In this document: positions 37,445-46,879 of the stretch, piece after piece | Layout: every line of letters begins with the position of its first letter | How positions within the stretch are numbered: the stretch's first letter is position 1 | The notes under the pieces: generated by a model | Databases searched by the model: none | The model's input: only the letters and a program-made list of their open reading frames with translations | Told to the model about the DNA's origin: nothing | Assembly: GCF_013389365.1 (NCBI RefSeq) | Contig: NZ_JACADJ010000009.1 | Span: 1-64,000, forward strand | Reading direction: 5' to 3' | DNA from: Desulfobacter latus | Lineage (GTDB): Bacteria > Desulfobacterota > Desulfobacteria > Desulfobacterales > Desulfobacteraceae | Length of the DNA: 64,000 bases | Position numbers and translations under genes: made by a program

Positions 37445-40400
37445 ACAAACCTGCCTCGCCGTTGCCCCTTGATCCCTTTGCCCTGGATCTTGAAAAGATC
37501 AGTCTGATCGAGGCCAGTGCCGGAACCGGAAAAACATATACCATCACCACCCTGTTCGTCCGGCTGGTGGCCATGGGATATCAGGTGGAATCCATCCTGG
37601 TGGTGACATTTACCGAGGCAGCGGCCGCAGAGTTGAAATTAAGAATCCGCAAACGCCTGGTACACTGTCTGATGGTTCTTTCCGGCCAGGCGAGTGACGA
37701 ATACGCGGCAGACGATCTTACCGATTTTCTGCAACAACAAAGCGATGCGGATCAAATCCGTCGACGGCTGCGTCTTGCGGTGACCTGTTTTGACCAGGCC
37801 GCGATTATGACCATTCACGCGTTCTGTTTTTCCGTGCTCAGGGAAAATGCCTTTGAAAGCAATGCCCATTTTGACATTGAACTGATGACAGATAACCGGA
37901 ACTTTGTTGACCAGGTGGTCCGGGATTTTTTTTCAGGCCGCATCAATCATCTGGATTCATTATTTTTATCTTTTCTGGACCGGAACAATATGACCCCGGA
38001 CACTTTTGCCAAGGGTCTTGTCCAGGCCGCGTCCCGGCCGGAAATCAGGGTGGTGCCGGAACCGCCTGCGTTTCAGGAAATCTGGGATGATTACAGAAAG
38101 ACCGTCAAGTCAGCAGCAAAAATTTTGAACCGTGAACTGGAAGAGGTTCGAAATCTGATCCAGCACCATGCCGGGATAGATAAACGAAGTTATAATAAAA
38201 AAAATCTGTCCAACTGGCTGGATGCCTGTCAAAATAAATTTGAACAAAATCCCGGCACGGACCTGCTGTTTGATATGAACGAAAAGGGCGATGCCCTGTA
38301 TAAATTTACCCGGACCCGGCTGACGGAAAAGACAAAAACCGGTCATACCCCGCCGAGCCATGTTTTTTTTGACTTATGCGAACACCTGCTTGACCTGTCT
38401 CGATCCATGGCGGCAAACCTGATTGCATTACAATATCTGTTTCTTGATGATTATGCCGCCGCCCTGGCGACCATGAAGCAGGGGCAGGGCGTCTGTTTTT
38501 TTGATGATCTGATCAATGATCTTGCCACCGCCCTGGACGGCCCGGGCGGCCATGCGTTGAAAACAGCTGTGAGAAAACGGTTCCATGCCTGCCTTATTGA
38601 TGAGTTTCAGGACACGGACCCGGGCCAGTACAAAATTTTTTCCATTCTGTTCACGGACCCGGGTACGGCTTTTTTCATGATCGGCGATCCCAAACAGGCG
38701 ATTTACGGGTTCAGGGGCGGTGATATTTTTACCTATATGACGGCGTCCAAGGCCTGCGACCAAGGCTTTACCCTGACAAAAAATTATCGTTCCGCACCGG
38801 CCATGGTGCGGGCTGTGAATACCATTTTTTCATCAAAAAAGAATCCGTTCGGATTCGAACTCATTCCTTTTTTACCCGTGGGAACACCTGAAACCGCGGT
38901 TAACCGGCTGGTCTGCAACGGTATTCCTGTTCCGCCGACAACTTTTCTGGTTTTGGACACACAAGGGGTACCCTGTAACAAAAACGGTGTAATCAATAAA
39001 TCCGATGCCCAGAATCTTATATTGGACATCCTTGCAAAGGATATACTTTCCCTTTTAAAGGATACTGATATTCGTCTGTTGGACAAAGAGACTCCGGATG
39101 ATAAAAACGGGATAAGTCCTGTGACGCCGGGGGATATGGCCGTGCTGGTGCGCACCAATGTCCAGGCCGAAGCGGTACAAAAGGCCCTTGTTAACCGCGG
39201 TATCCCCTGCTTTTTATCCAAAACCGGGTCGGTGTTCGATGCCATCCAGGCCCAGGAGCTTTATGACATCCTTTGTGCCGTGAATCGTCCCGGAGATATG
39301 AGTCTGATCAAGGCGGCTTTGGTCTCTTCCGTGTACCAGGCCAATGAGGCGTTTTTAAGGCGTATGAATACCGACGACACCCTTGCAGGGACCTGGCAGG
39401 ACCGGTTTGCAGACTACAGGCGGATCTGGGAGGAACGGGGCTTTATTCCCATGATCACGGCCCTTTTGTACCAGACGGATGCCCAGCCGTGCCCTTGTAT
39501 CCATATGGATGAACGGGGCCTCACCAATTTGTTTCATTTAAAAGAGCTTTTGGCCCAGGCTGCCATGACCCTGGGGAAAGAGACGCCGTCTAAGATTGCT
39601 TTATTGATTGAATGGTTTCGAAAGCAGCTGTTTGAACAGACCCGGCAGGCAACCGCTGATGAACTGCGCCTGGAAAGTGATGCCCGGGCCGTGGCCATTG
39701 TCACCATCCACAAAAGCAAGGGGCTTGAATATCCCATTGTGTTTCTGCCTTTTTTGTGGCATGCCCGCACGGTTAAGGCGACCAATGCCCCTGTGCTATT
39801 CCATGACCCGGAAGACAATCATGCCCTGGTGATGGATCTGGGCTCGGAAGAGAGGGAACGGGCCATGCAGCTGAATCGGAACGAAGCGGTTGCTGAAGAT
39901 ATGCGTCTGCTCTATGTGGCCCTGACCCGGGCGTCCTCAGGCGTCAGGATATACTGGGGGGATTTTGCCGGCATTGAAGGCTCGGCCCTGGGACAACTTT
40001 TGCACCCCGGCGGTTCAGGTAAAGACCGGTCCCTGTTTGCAGACCTTGAACAATTGTGTGCAAGGTCAGACCAAAGCATTGACGCCATTATGCTGCAACC
40101 GGATACGTTGCCCGAAGGCCTCTTTGATGCGCAAACGGTTGAGGATCGTGCGTTTACCCCAAAAACCATGACCCGGAAGGTTGCCCCTGCATGGCGGATA
40201 TCAAGTTATTCCGCCCTTGCTGCAGGGCACATCCATGATCCCGTGCAGGACGGGCAAAAGGAGCGGCAGGAGCCCAATCCCGATCTTTTTTTGACGGATG
40301 CCGCCCCTGACATGGATATTGTGCCCCTGTCCACTTTTCCCAAAGGTCCGGGGGCAGGCGATTTTTTCCATAAGGTGTTTGAAGACATTGATTTCTGCGA

Positions 40401-41052
40401 TCCGGCCACCATTGAACCCTCTGTTGTCAGTAATCTTGACCGGTTTGGATTTGCCATGCCAAAGGCTGTTGCGGATATCTGCAATGCTGTCAAGGGGGTT
40501 TTATCCGCCCCCCTTGATACGGGGCGGGGCCATTGTTTTTGCCTGGATCAGATTACGCCGGCCCACCGGCTGGTGGAGATGGAGTTTAATATGACCCTGG
40601 ACCGGTTTAACCCGTCAGCCCTTGGCCAGCTGTTTGAAACAGTTGAAACAGATGAAAAAATCGCCGGTTACGGCGCCAGGATTTCATCCATGCAGGTCTC
40701 CGGGTTTAAAGGATTTTTAAAAGGATTTATAGATCTTGTGGTCTGTCATGAAAACCAATGGTATATCCTGGATTACAAGTCCAATTACCTGGGGCCTTGT
40801 TTCAGTGATTACAACCCTGCCGCGCTGACGGCGGCCATGATCAGCCATGATTACATCCTGCAATATTATCTTTACCTTGCGGCCCTGGACAGGTATTTAA
40901 GGGTACGTTTGAAAGAGTATCATTATGCGGATCATTTTGGCGGCGTCTTTTACCTGTTTATCCGGGGGATGGCCGGGGACAAAAACACCGGGATCTATTT
41001 TGACAGGCCCGGCAATGACGTTATAAAGCAGTTGAGAACGATTTTAGCTTGA
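37441..41052 (+). CDS. recB: Exodeoxyribonuclease V subunit beta (RecB)
   Basis: RecB is the 3'-5' helicase and only nuclease of RecBCD. The 1203-residue protein has Walker A in IEASAGTGKTYTITTLFVRL, the UvrD-type motif Ia (VVTFTEAAAAELK), motif II in CLIDEFQDTDPGQ, motif III IGDPKQAIYGFRGGD, motif IV/V-VI in VTIHKSKGLEYPIV and LLYVALTRA, and the C-terminal RecB nuclease with DLVVCHENQWYILDYKSNYLG (Asp and Lys of DYKS). The gene follows recC with a 4-bp overlap. recD is not next to it; a YccF gene follows. The complex would need a RecD from elsewhere or work as RecBC. Confidence 0.95.
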   Translation: MNKPASPLPLDPFALDLEKISLIEASAGTGKTYTITTLFVRLVAMGYQVESILVVTFTEAAAAELKLRIRKRLVHCLMVLSGQASDEYAADDLTDFLQQQSDADQIRRRLRLAVTCFDQAAIMTIHAFCFSVLRENAFESNAHFDIELMTDNRNFVDQVVRDFFSGRINHLDSLFLSFLDRNNMTPDTFAKGLVQAASRPEIRVVPEPPAFQEIWDDYRKTVKSAAKILNRELEEVRNLIQHHAGIDKRSYNKKNLSNWLDACQNKFEQNPGTDLLFDMNEKGDALYKFTRTRLTEKTKTGHTPPSHVFFDLCEHLLDLSRSMAANLIALQYLFLDDYAAALATMKQGQGVCFFDDLINDLATALDGPGGHALKTAVRKRFHACLIDEFQDTDPGQYKIFSILFTDPGTAFFMIGDPKQAIYGFRGGDIFTYMTASKACDQGFTLTKNYRSAPAMVRAVNTIFSSKKNPFGFELIPFLPVGTPETAVNRLVCNGIPVPPTTFLVLDTQGVPCNKNGVINKSDAQNLILDILAKDILSLLKDTDIRLLDKETPDDKNGISPVTPGDMAVLVRTNVQAEAVQKALVNRGIPCFLSKTGSVFDAIQAQELYDILCAVNRPGDMSLIKAALVSSVYQANEAFLRRMNTDDTLAGTWQDRFADYRRIWEERGFIPMITALLYQTDAQPCPCIHMDERGLTNLFHLKELLAQAAMTLGKETPSKIALLIEWFRKQLFEQTRQATADELRLESDARAVAIVTIHKSKGLEYPIVFLPFLWHARTVKATNAPVLFHDPEDNHALVMDLGSEERERAMQLNRNEAVAEDMRLLYVALTRASSGVRIYWGDFAGIEGSALGQLLHPGGSGKDRSLFADLEQLCARSDQSIDAIMLQPDTLPEGLFDAQTVEDRAFTPKTMTRKVAPAWRISSYSALAAGHIHDPVQDGQKERQEPNPDLFLTDAAPDMDIVPLSTFPKGPGAGDFFHKVFEDIDFCDPATIEPSVVSNLDRFGFAMPKAVADICNAVKGVLSAPLDTGRGHCFCLDQITPAHRLVEMEFNMTLDRFNPSALGQLFETVETDEKIAGYGARISSMQVSGFKGFLKGFIDLVVCHENQWYILDYKSNYLGPCFSDYNPAALTAAMISHDYILQYYLYLAALDRYLRVRLKEYHYADHFGGVFYLFIRGMAGDKNTGIYFDRPGNDVIKQLRTILA

Positions 41053-41068
41053 AATATCAGGAGGAACC

Positions 41069-41455
41069 ATGACTTTTCTATTGAATCTGCTCTGGTTTGT
41101 ACTTGGCGGGGGATGGGCGGCAGGCCTTTTATGGATTCTTACGGGCTGTATTCTGATGCTCACGGTGGTGGGCATTCCTTTTGGCTGGGCTGCGTTCAGA
41201 ATTGCAGGCTTTGCCGCCTTTCCCTATGGCAAGACACTTGTGGATGCCAGGGCTGTGGGCGAAGAGGTGATAACCGGTACGACCCTGGCGAACATTTTGT
41301 GGATCATTTTTGCGGGGATATGGCTGGCCATCTCGCACATCTCAGCCGGGATCGCCCTTTGTCTGACCATTATCGGCATCCCCTTTGGATTTGCCCATTT
41401 CCGGCTGGCTGCCGTATGCTTTGCGCCCTTGGGGACGCGGACGGTTTCGATTTGA
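41069..41455 (+). CDS. YccF-domain inner-membrane protein
   Basis: A 128-residue protein with two homologous YccF repeats. Each half has a hydrophobic helix ending in GIPFGWAAFRIAGFAAFPYGK or GIPFGFAHFRLAAVCFAPLG. Three to four TM segments are expected. The function is unknown. It starts 16 bp after recB with an AGGAGG site, so it is probably part of the recCB transcript by position. Confidence 0.82.
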   Translation: MTFLLNLLWFVLGGGWAAGLLWILTGCILMLTVVGIPFGWAAFRIAGFAAFPYGKTLVDARAVGEEVITGTTLANILWIIFAGIWLAISHISAGIALCLTIIGIPFGFAHFRLAAVCFAPLGTRTVSI

Positions 41456-41592
41456 TATATAATGCCGGTATAAATTTTTATGGGCAGTACGAGTGGAATC
41501 CAAAAGGTGGCGTTATTCACTGGACTCACCATGATCCCAATGGCCAGCATGAAGGCGGTTGGTTAAATCATGGCGGGAAAATTTATCAATAA
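41452..41592 (+). pseudogene. C-terminal fragment of a DUF3465-like protein
   Basis: In a frame that overlaps the YccF stop codon, 46 codons read LIYNAGINFYGQYEWNPKGG then VIHWTHHDPNGQHEGGW and end at TAA 41590. This FYGxYEWNxKGGVIHWTHHDP pattern is the end of DUF3465 proteins (secreted nucleotide-binding-like, role unknown). There is no start or N-terminal half, so it is a decayed remnant. Confidence 0.65.
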
Positions 41593-41615
41593 AGAATATC
41601 AGGAGGCAATCTTTT

Positions 41616-42542
41616 ATGCAGAAAATTATTTTTTGGGGAAATGCGTATGCTCAAAAGTTGTTAAAATCGATTAAGGCAGGTTCAAGTTTCATACTTGTAC
41701 TTGCCATGATTTTTTGTTCGATTCACAGTGTATTTGCCGCTGAAAACGGCGGTTCCGCCTATCTGGGCGGCAACGAGGATTTCATGAGCGGGGCCTTGCC
41801 CGGCCCGGGGTTTTATCCCATTGTTTACGCGTTTCATTACACTGCAGACGAATTGATGGACAGCAACGGCGACAAAGTGCCTGTGGATTTTGATCTTGAT
41901 GTCACCGGAACAACATTCCGTTTTATTTATGTCTCTGATATGACCCTGTTCGGGGCCAGTGTCGGCTGGCACGCCATCATACCTGTTCTTGATACCGAGT
42001 TTAATGATGCATCCACAACCGGACTTGGAGATATTGAAGTCTCCGCAATGATCCTGGGCTGGCACCTGAGCAAAAATTTTCATCTTATCGGCGCACTGGA
42101 CATCTGGCTTCCTGTGGGAGAATATAGTGTCGATGATCCGGCTAAGATTGGCCGAAACTACTGGACTGTGGCACCTGTTATTGCGCCAACCTACATCAGT
42201 AACACGGGGTTTGAAATTTCGGCAAAACTGCAATATCTGATCAACTTTGAGAATTCAGACACCGATTACACCACAGGACATGAATTCATCTGCGATTACA
42301 CGGTTGGACAGCACTTCGGCCGCTGGATGTTCGGCCTTAACGGTATGCTCTACCTTCAGTCAACGGATGACGAAGATTCGGGAGACGATATCGGTAACAA
42401 GGGCAAGGCATTTTCCATTGGTCCTGCCATTCAGTACAACTACAAAAATATGTTTTTCAACGCAAAAGTACAGTTTGATACCAACGTTGAAAACAGACCT
42501 AAAGGCGAAAAATTCTGGTTTAAATTCATGTATGCCTTCTAA
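41616..42542 (+). CDS. Outer-membrane protein, SphA/MetA-like transporter family
   Basis: The 308-residue protein begins at an ATG 9 bp after AGGAGG. A signal peptide (KAGSSFILVLAMIFCSIHSVFA) is cut before AENGGSAY. The mature part is rich in alternating aromatic/hydrophobic strands and ends with a C-terminal Phe (KFMYAF), the outer-membrane barrel signature. The TGLGDIEVSAMILGWH and WTVAPVIAPTYIS segments match the "MetA-pathway of phenol degradation"/SphA family. The transported compound is unknown. It is followed by IscB element copy 3. Confidence 0.8.
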   Translation: MQKIIFWGNAYAQKLLKSIKAGSSFILVLAMIFCSIHSVFAAENGGSAYLGGNEDFMSGALPGPGFYPIVYAFHYTADELMDSNGDKVPVDFDLDVTGTTFRFIYVSDMTLFGASVGWHAIIPVLDTEFNDASTTGLGDIEVSAMILGWHLSKNFHLIGALDIWLPVGEYSVDDPAKIGRNYWTVAPVIAPTYISNTGFEISAKLQYLINFENSDTDYTTGHEFICDYTVGQHFGRWMFGLNGMLYLQSTDDEDSGDDIGNKGKAFSIGPAIQYNYKNMFFNAKVQFDTNVENRPKGEKFWFKFMYAF

Positions 42543-42734
42543 GGGGGCCCATAATCAAACTAACTCTTGTTTGCTCAAATTCTTGATTTAGGACCGGTTG
42601 ATTCAAACATACATTCACCGGGATCTGCGCCACATCCAAATTCATAAAATGCGGCAAGGAAACCCCTGAGTCTTTAGCTCAGGAGAGGAATTGCCGCCCT
42701 CCTTATAATAATTTAGTAGTCCAGGTACCGGACC

Positions 42735-44027
42735 TTAGCACGTCGTATTGTAGGAATAGCCATCAGATGCGTGAAGCAGCCTGCAGTATTTCCAGCTAAT
42801 GCCCTGTACTGTTTTGTCCACTGTTTTAATGTTAAATGATCCGCTTTTTCTGACAGCGACACGCCCGGTGTACGTTCCAACCTTTTTGCCGGAAGTAACA
42901 ACCGCCTTTACGATGTCGCCCGTCTGAAACCCTTTGACTTTTTTCTCAGTTGACTTTGCTGTTGTCCGGGGGAATCCGAACTTGTTTACCCTGCACATCT
43001 GTCTTGAGCCATGACCGTCTGCCTTTACAATCAACACGGCCTTATCGATCTGAAACATCTTCTCCGGTGTGCTTTTCCCAACACAGGCGGCATCGAGCCA
43101 ATGCGTTTTGTGAAGTCCCCTGGTCGTCCGGTTGAATTTTGTCAGACCGCCGGAGCCTGTTTCAACCGGCAGTCCGGTTTTTTTCAAGGTACGGAACAAG
43201 TCCCATCGGGTCGTGTTGACGGCACCCGCATCCTTGAGCGGCACTTTGGACTGCTTTTGAATTCGTTTCAACAGTCGCGGTTTCCTTGAAAGGAACTGTT
43301 CGAGTGACTTATTCCCCTTCTTCCTGTTGCACGCCGTACAGGCCAGTGTCAGATTGCTGACTCTGTTGGAACCGCCTTTCGATCTCGGCACGATATGTTC
43401 AATCTCCAATGGGATATCTGTTTTTCCGCAATAGGCACACGTTCTGTCCCATTTTTCCAGAAGGTATTCCCGTACCTCATACCCCATGAGTTCCCCCTGC
43501 TGATACGCGACACCGGATATTTCGGGATTCTGTATTTTCTGCATGTCAAACCGAACCAACTCCATTGAAATTGCCTGAATATTGCAAAATCGGCACAACC
43601 GGTTGACCCAGGTTTCGATATTGTGAACCCGGCTTTTTAATGAAGGCGGCAGCCATCCTTCCGCCCTGGTCCGGTTATCAAAACGCGGTTTTCGGTATCG
43701 CGTTTTCCGGTTTCTCCGGGATCTTCTGATGGCTCGTCTTGATTCCAGATTATTTTTGATCTGTTGGCCTCGATGTCTCAGTTCCATGGCAAAAACAATC
43801 TCTCCGGAATCGTCGTTAATCACGGCAATTCCGGTCTCTCTACTGCCCGGATCAATCTTGATCCGCAATGGGTTTGATGCCACGTCCAAGACGGTCTCTT
43901 TCAAAATGATTGTGAAGGGGAACTGTCTGAAAACTGCGGCTTTCCCTTCTGTTAAAAGCAGTCTTGCTTTTGCCGGATGTACCGGATTCTGCGGTTTTTT
44001 GTTTGTATCCAGAACAAATACGTTCAA
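42735..44027 (-). CDS. iscB: IscB RNA-guided nuclease, copy 3 (intact)
   Basis: 430 residues, nearly identical to copy 2, with isolated substitutions such as IVPRSKGG for IVPKSKGG in the HNH domain, GKSTPEK for GESTPEK after RuvC-III and GTYTGR for GTYIGR near the C-terminus. The RuvC-I (IKIDPGSRETG), bridge helix, RuvC-II, HNH and RuvC-III catalytic residues are all present. It starts at TTG after AAGAGGA. The scatter of differences indicates that the copies have been separate for some time, yet two of three frames are intact. Confidence 0.93.
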   Translation of the reverse strand: MNVFVLDTNKKPQNPVHPAKARLLLTEGKAAVFRQFPFTIILKETVLDVASNPLRIKIDPGSRETGIAVINDDSGEIVFAMELRHRGQQIKNNLESRRAIRRSRRNRKTRYRKPRFDNRTRAEGWLPPSLKSRVHNIETWVNRLCRFCNIQAISMELVRFDMQKIQNPEISGVAYQQGELMGYEVREYLLEKWDRTCAYCGKTDIPLEIEHIVPRSKGGSNRVSNLTLACTACNRKKGNKSLEQFLSRKPRLLKRIQKQSKVPLKDAGAVNTTRWDLFRTLKKTGLPVETGSGGLTKFNRTTRGLHKTHWLDAACVGKSTPEKMFQIDKAVLIVKADGHGSRQMCRVNKFGFPRTTAKSTEKKVKGFQTGDIVKAVVTSGKKVGTYTGRVAVRKSGSFNIKTVDKTVQGISWKYCRLLHASDGYSYNTTC

Positions 44028-44263
44028 TTTAAAAATCCTCTTGTTTCCAAGGTAATGTTTGCCGCGTCAATGTTATGACCGGGTTTGGCGCAAGCAGCAC
44101 CGGCTTAACCCCTTAAACCTGTTTAACCACTTGCCGTAGAACCTGGAGCTGGCGAGTACCCCAGGGTACCTGTTTCCGATCTAACGTAGTACTCGAAGCA
44201 CTTAGACTGGTCAACTTTAGGGCTTTTTCAAGCCCCTCGGTCTTTAGCCGAGGGGTAGTTGAC
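44028..44263 (-). ncRNA. Omega-RNA scaffold, copy 3
   Basis: Conserved non-coding region before iscB copy 3. The predicted 16-nt guide just outside the left end is CTACAGAGGAATGGTC (minus strand of 44264-44279). Confidence 0.75.
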
Positions 44264-44452
44264 GACCATTCCTCTGTAGTTGACCTCGTTGGACGAAGCC
44301 GCTATGCGGAGACAGCCAGCACTCTGCACCCACCTCTTTTAAAGTCATTTAAAATCATTACATTGTAACTCTGGATTTTCATAGTAGTAAACCCGAAAGG
44401 AAGATGCAAGCGCATCTGCCATTGACAAACTATTTCAAAAACGGAGGTTACA

Positions 44453-45366
44453 ATGAACATCAACATCCCCAATGATCCGCAATTCAAAAAATATTACCGC
44501 AAGCATATCCAGTGCTTGAAATTGGCAGGCCTGCAACCCAAGACCATTGAAGCCTACTCTCGGGCTATAAGGCGGATAGGTAACTATTTCGACTGCCAAA
44601 TCTATAATCTGACCGCTGACCAACTCCTTGATTATTTCAACGACCTGCTCGAAAAGCGTTCCTGGAGCGCAGTCAAACTTGATCTCTATGGTCTGAAGTT
44701 CTTTTACACCAACGTGCTGGACAAACCCTGGGAGGATATCCCCCTGATTAAACCGCCAAAGACTACCAAAATTCCGGATATTCTCTCAGTAGAGCAACTC
44801 CAGCAATTAGTCTGCACCACGCAACAATTGAGTTATAAAGTTTTTTTCTTCACCATCTACTCCCTGGGCTTGCGCCTTGGCGAAGGGATCGGGTTGAAAA
44901 CCGGAGATATCGATTCTGTTAACATGCGGGTCCACATCCGCGATGCCAAGGGCAACAAGGACAGGTTAGTTCCCCTGCCGGAAAAGACCTTGCAGACCCT
45001 GAAAAACTTTTGGGCTGTCCATCGGCACCCGGAGTTCCTCTTCCCTAACCGGAAGCGGGGGGTGAAAAATGCACATCTGGTTGATACTCCCTTGGATAGA
45101 GGCGGTATTCAGGCCGCCATGAGGGCTGTGGTCAGGCAACTGGACATTAAAAAAAAATTTCATGCCACTCCCTGCGCCACAGTTACGCAACCCATATGCT
45201 GGAATCCGGTGTAGATCTGGTTGAACTCCAGAAAATCCTTGGGCATGTCAGTATCCTGACCACCTCCAGATATACCCACCTGACCACCGTCACTGAAAGC
45301 AACGCCCACAAGGCGGTCAACGCCTTGACCGATACCTTCGATATTACCTGGGGAGGTGTCAAATGA
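44453..45366 (+). pseudogene. Tyrosine recombinase of an IS91-type element, frameshifted
   Basis: The ATG at 44453 follows an AACGGAGGTTACA stretch. The N-terminal core-binding domain (KYYRKHIQCLKLAGLQPKTIEAYSRAIRRIG) is followed by catalytic Arg in GLRLGEGIGL. At about 45166 one base (probably a C) is missing: the original frame stops at 45214, whereas the +/-1 frame continues [20 protein letters not shown], then [15 protein letters not shown], giving the HxxR, H and Tyr residues, and ends with TGA at 45364. So the catalytic C-terminus is separated from the start. It directly precedes and overlaps (ATGA) the IS91-type transposase. Confidence 0.85.
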
Positions 45367-46427
45367 TTCTGATCTCAACAATAATCAACAAATTCAAGCA
45401 AGGTTTTCTGGAGCAATACAAGAATTTAATCTTACCCAGTCACCAAAAGGCCCTCTGGGCCATGGAGCAATGCAGGCAGACGCATGGCCCGCATATGCTG
45501 GCAGAATGCACCAACCATGACTGCGGCCAAAGAAGCTATATTCCCCATTCCTGTGGCCACAGAAGCTGCCCTCATTGCCAGAACCATGAAAGTCAGCAAT
45601 GGATCGAAAATCAGCTGGACAAACGGCTCCCGGCAGACTATTACCTGATTACCTTCACACTGCCAGAGCAACTCCGGGCCTTGGCATGGAAGCACCAAAA
45701 AATCGTCTATTCCCTGATGTTTGATTGTGTCCAGGCTACTTTGAAAACCTTTGCTCTGAACGACAAAAAACTTGGCGGAGAAGCCGGGTTCACTGCCATA
45801 CTCCACACGCATTCACGAGAGCTTGAGTATCACCCTCATATTCATATCGTCATGCCCGGGGCAAGCATCAACATGCAGACAGGTTTATGGAAAAAAAAGA
45901 CCGGATATCTTTTCAACGAAAGAGCATTAGCAAAGGTCTTTCGGGCAAAAATGCTGGAAGCCTTGGTCGATCAAGGTCTGAAATTGCCCGGAGATTGCCC
46001 CAAAAAGTGGATTGCCCATTGCAAAAACGTTGGCAATGGCGACAAGGCCATCATCTATCTTGGAAGGTATTTGTACCGGGGAGTTATTCAGGAAAAGGAC
46101 ATCCTGCGATGCGAAGATGGCATGGTGACCTTTCGCTATCTGCCCGCAAAGTCAAAAAAGTACAAAACCCGGACCGTGACTGGAGAAAAGTTTCTTTATC
46201 TGCTCATGTGCCATGTCCTGCCTAAAGGTTTTCGCAGAGTCCGGTGTTATGGATTCCTTCACCACTGCAGCAAGAAACTCATTAAATTTCTTCAGGTCGT
46301 ACTGCGAGTCAATCCGCTCCGCATGCTTGCCGACAGACAAAAAGAAAGACCCTTTATCACCTGTCCCACTTGTGGTGCAAAGATGAAAATAATTAAAACA
46401 CAAATTCTCCTGCCCTTGCTGGCCTGA
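45363..46427 (+). CDS. IS91-family HUH transposase
   Basis: A 354-residue rolling-circle transposase. It has an N-terminal zinc-binding domain ([24 protein letters not shown]), the HUH metal motif in [11 protein letters not shown] near residue 158 and the Tyr region [13 protein letters not shown] near residue 226, followed by [18 protein letters not shown]-terminal CPTCGAKM zinc knuckle is present. It appears intact and overlaps the broken integrase. The element's exact ends (oriIS/terIS) were not determined, but must lie between 44264 and about 46660. Confidence 0.9.
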   Translation: MILISTIINKFKQGFLEQYKNLILPSHQKALWAMEQCRQTHGPHMLAECTNHDCGQRSYIPHSCGHRSCPHCQNHESQQWIENQLDKRLPADYYLITFTLPEQLRALAWKHQKIVYSLMFDCVQATLKTFALNDKKLGGEAGFTAILHTHSRELEYHPHIHIVMPGASINMQTGLWKKKTGYLFNERALAKVFRAKMLEALVDQGLKLPGDCPKKWIAHCKNVGNGDKAIIYLGRYLYRGVIQEKDILRCEDGMVTFRYLPAKSKKYKTRTVTGEKFLYLLMCHVLPKGFRRVRCYGFLHHCSKKLIKFLQVVLRVNPLRMLADRQKERPFITCPTCGAKMKIIKTQILLPLLA

Positions 46428-46691
46428 CCCGCATAACCGCGTCGAAAGGAGGTGTTGACTAATCCCAAATCCGCACAGCACAGCACTGAGCGTGAAACAA
46501 AACCGGTTCTTCCGGCAACGCATACCTGCGCGCAAAAAACAGCCTTTTTGCGTTCAAAAGGCCTCAATAATCTGATGGATCTATTTCAAAGATCAATTTT
46601 TCAGAAAAAGAACCGGTCCTGGCCGACAATTATCTGATCAGGGGCGCTTGCTCCGAAAAAGCTATTTTCTATATATTGTGTGACCGGGCTT

Positions 46692-46754
46692 GTCCAACAA
46701 ACGGTTCAGATTGTGGTTCGCTCCGCTCTCACAATCTAACCTTATTCGTTGTAC
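46692..46754 (+). repeat. attC-like integron recombination site
   Basis: The 63-nt imperfect palindrome has outer 7-mers GTCCAAC (46692-46698) and GTTGTAC (46748-46754), matching the R''/R' layout (RYYYAAC/GTTRRRY with one mismatch). Inside, AGATTGTG/CACAATCT pair perfectly, then GGTT/AACC after a single extrahelical C (46707), with a 14-nt loop. One-sided extrahelical bases are characteristic of attC. No integron integrase gene was identified in the window. Confidence 0.5.
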
Positions 46755-46821
46755 GGTGGCCTGCCCCCCCCCCCTACAGCGGCCGATGTTAAGGCCATGG
46801 AAACCAATTCCTATATTTTTA

Positions 46822-46851
46822 TTGACATGATTTGAATAGAAAGGCCATAAT
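46822..46851 (+). promoter_or_regulatory. Candidate promoter of grdC
   Basis: TTGACA (46822-46827) and CATAAT (46846-46851) are separated by 18 bp and lie 28 bp before the grdC ATG, which has an AAGGA site. Confidence 0.5.
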
Positions 46852-46879
46852 ATAAAGTATAATAACAAGGAAAAATTCT

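Larger units (their letters stand above)
42642..44263 (-). mobile_element. IscB element, copy 3
   Basis: Same element, inverted: left end at 44263 (GTCAACTACC), right end at 42642 (TTTTATGA); 1622 bp. The GTCAACTAC end sequence also occurs at 44276-44284 in the same orientation, just outside the left end. Confidence 0.87.
46428..46879. other. Intergenic region IS91-type / grdC
   Basis: No gene is seen. The stretch holds the IS91-type downstream end, an attC-like palindrome (46692-46754), a run of eleven C (46764-46774) and the candidate grdC promoter. Confidence 0.6.
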
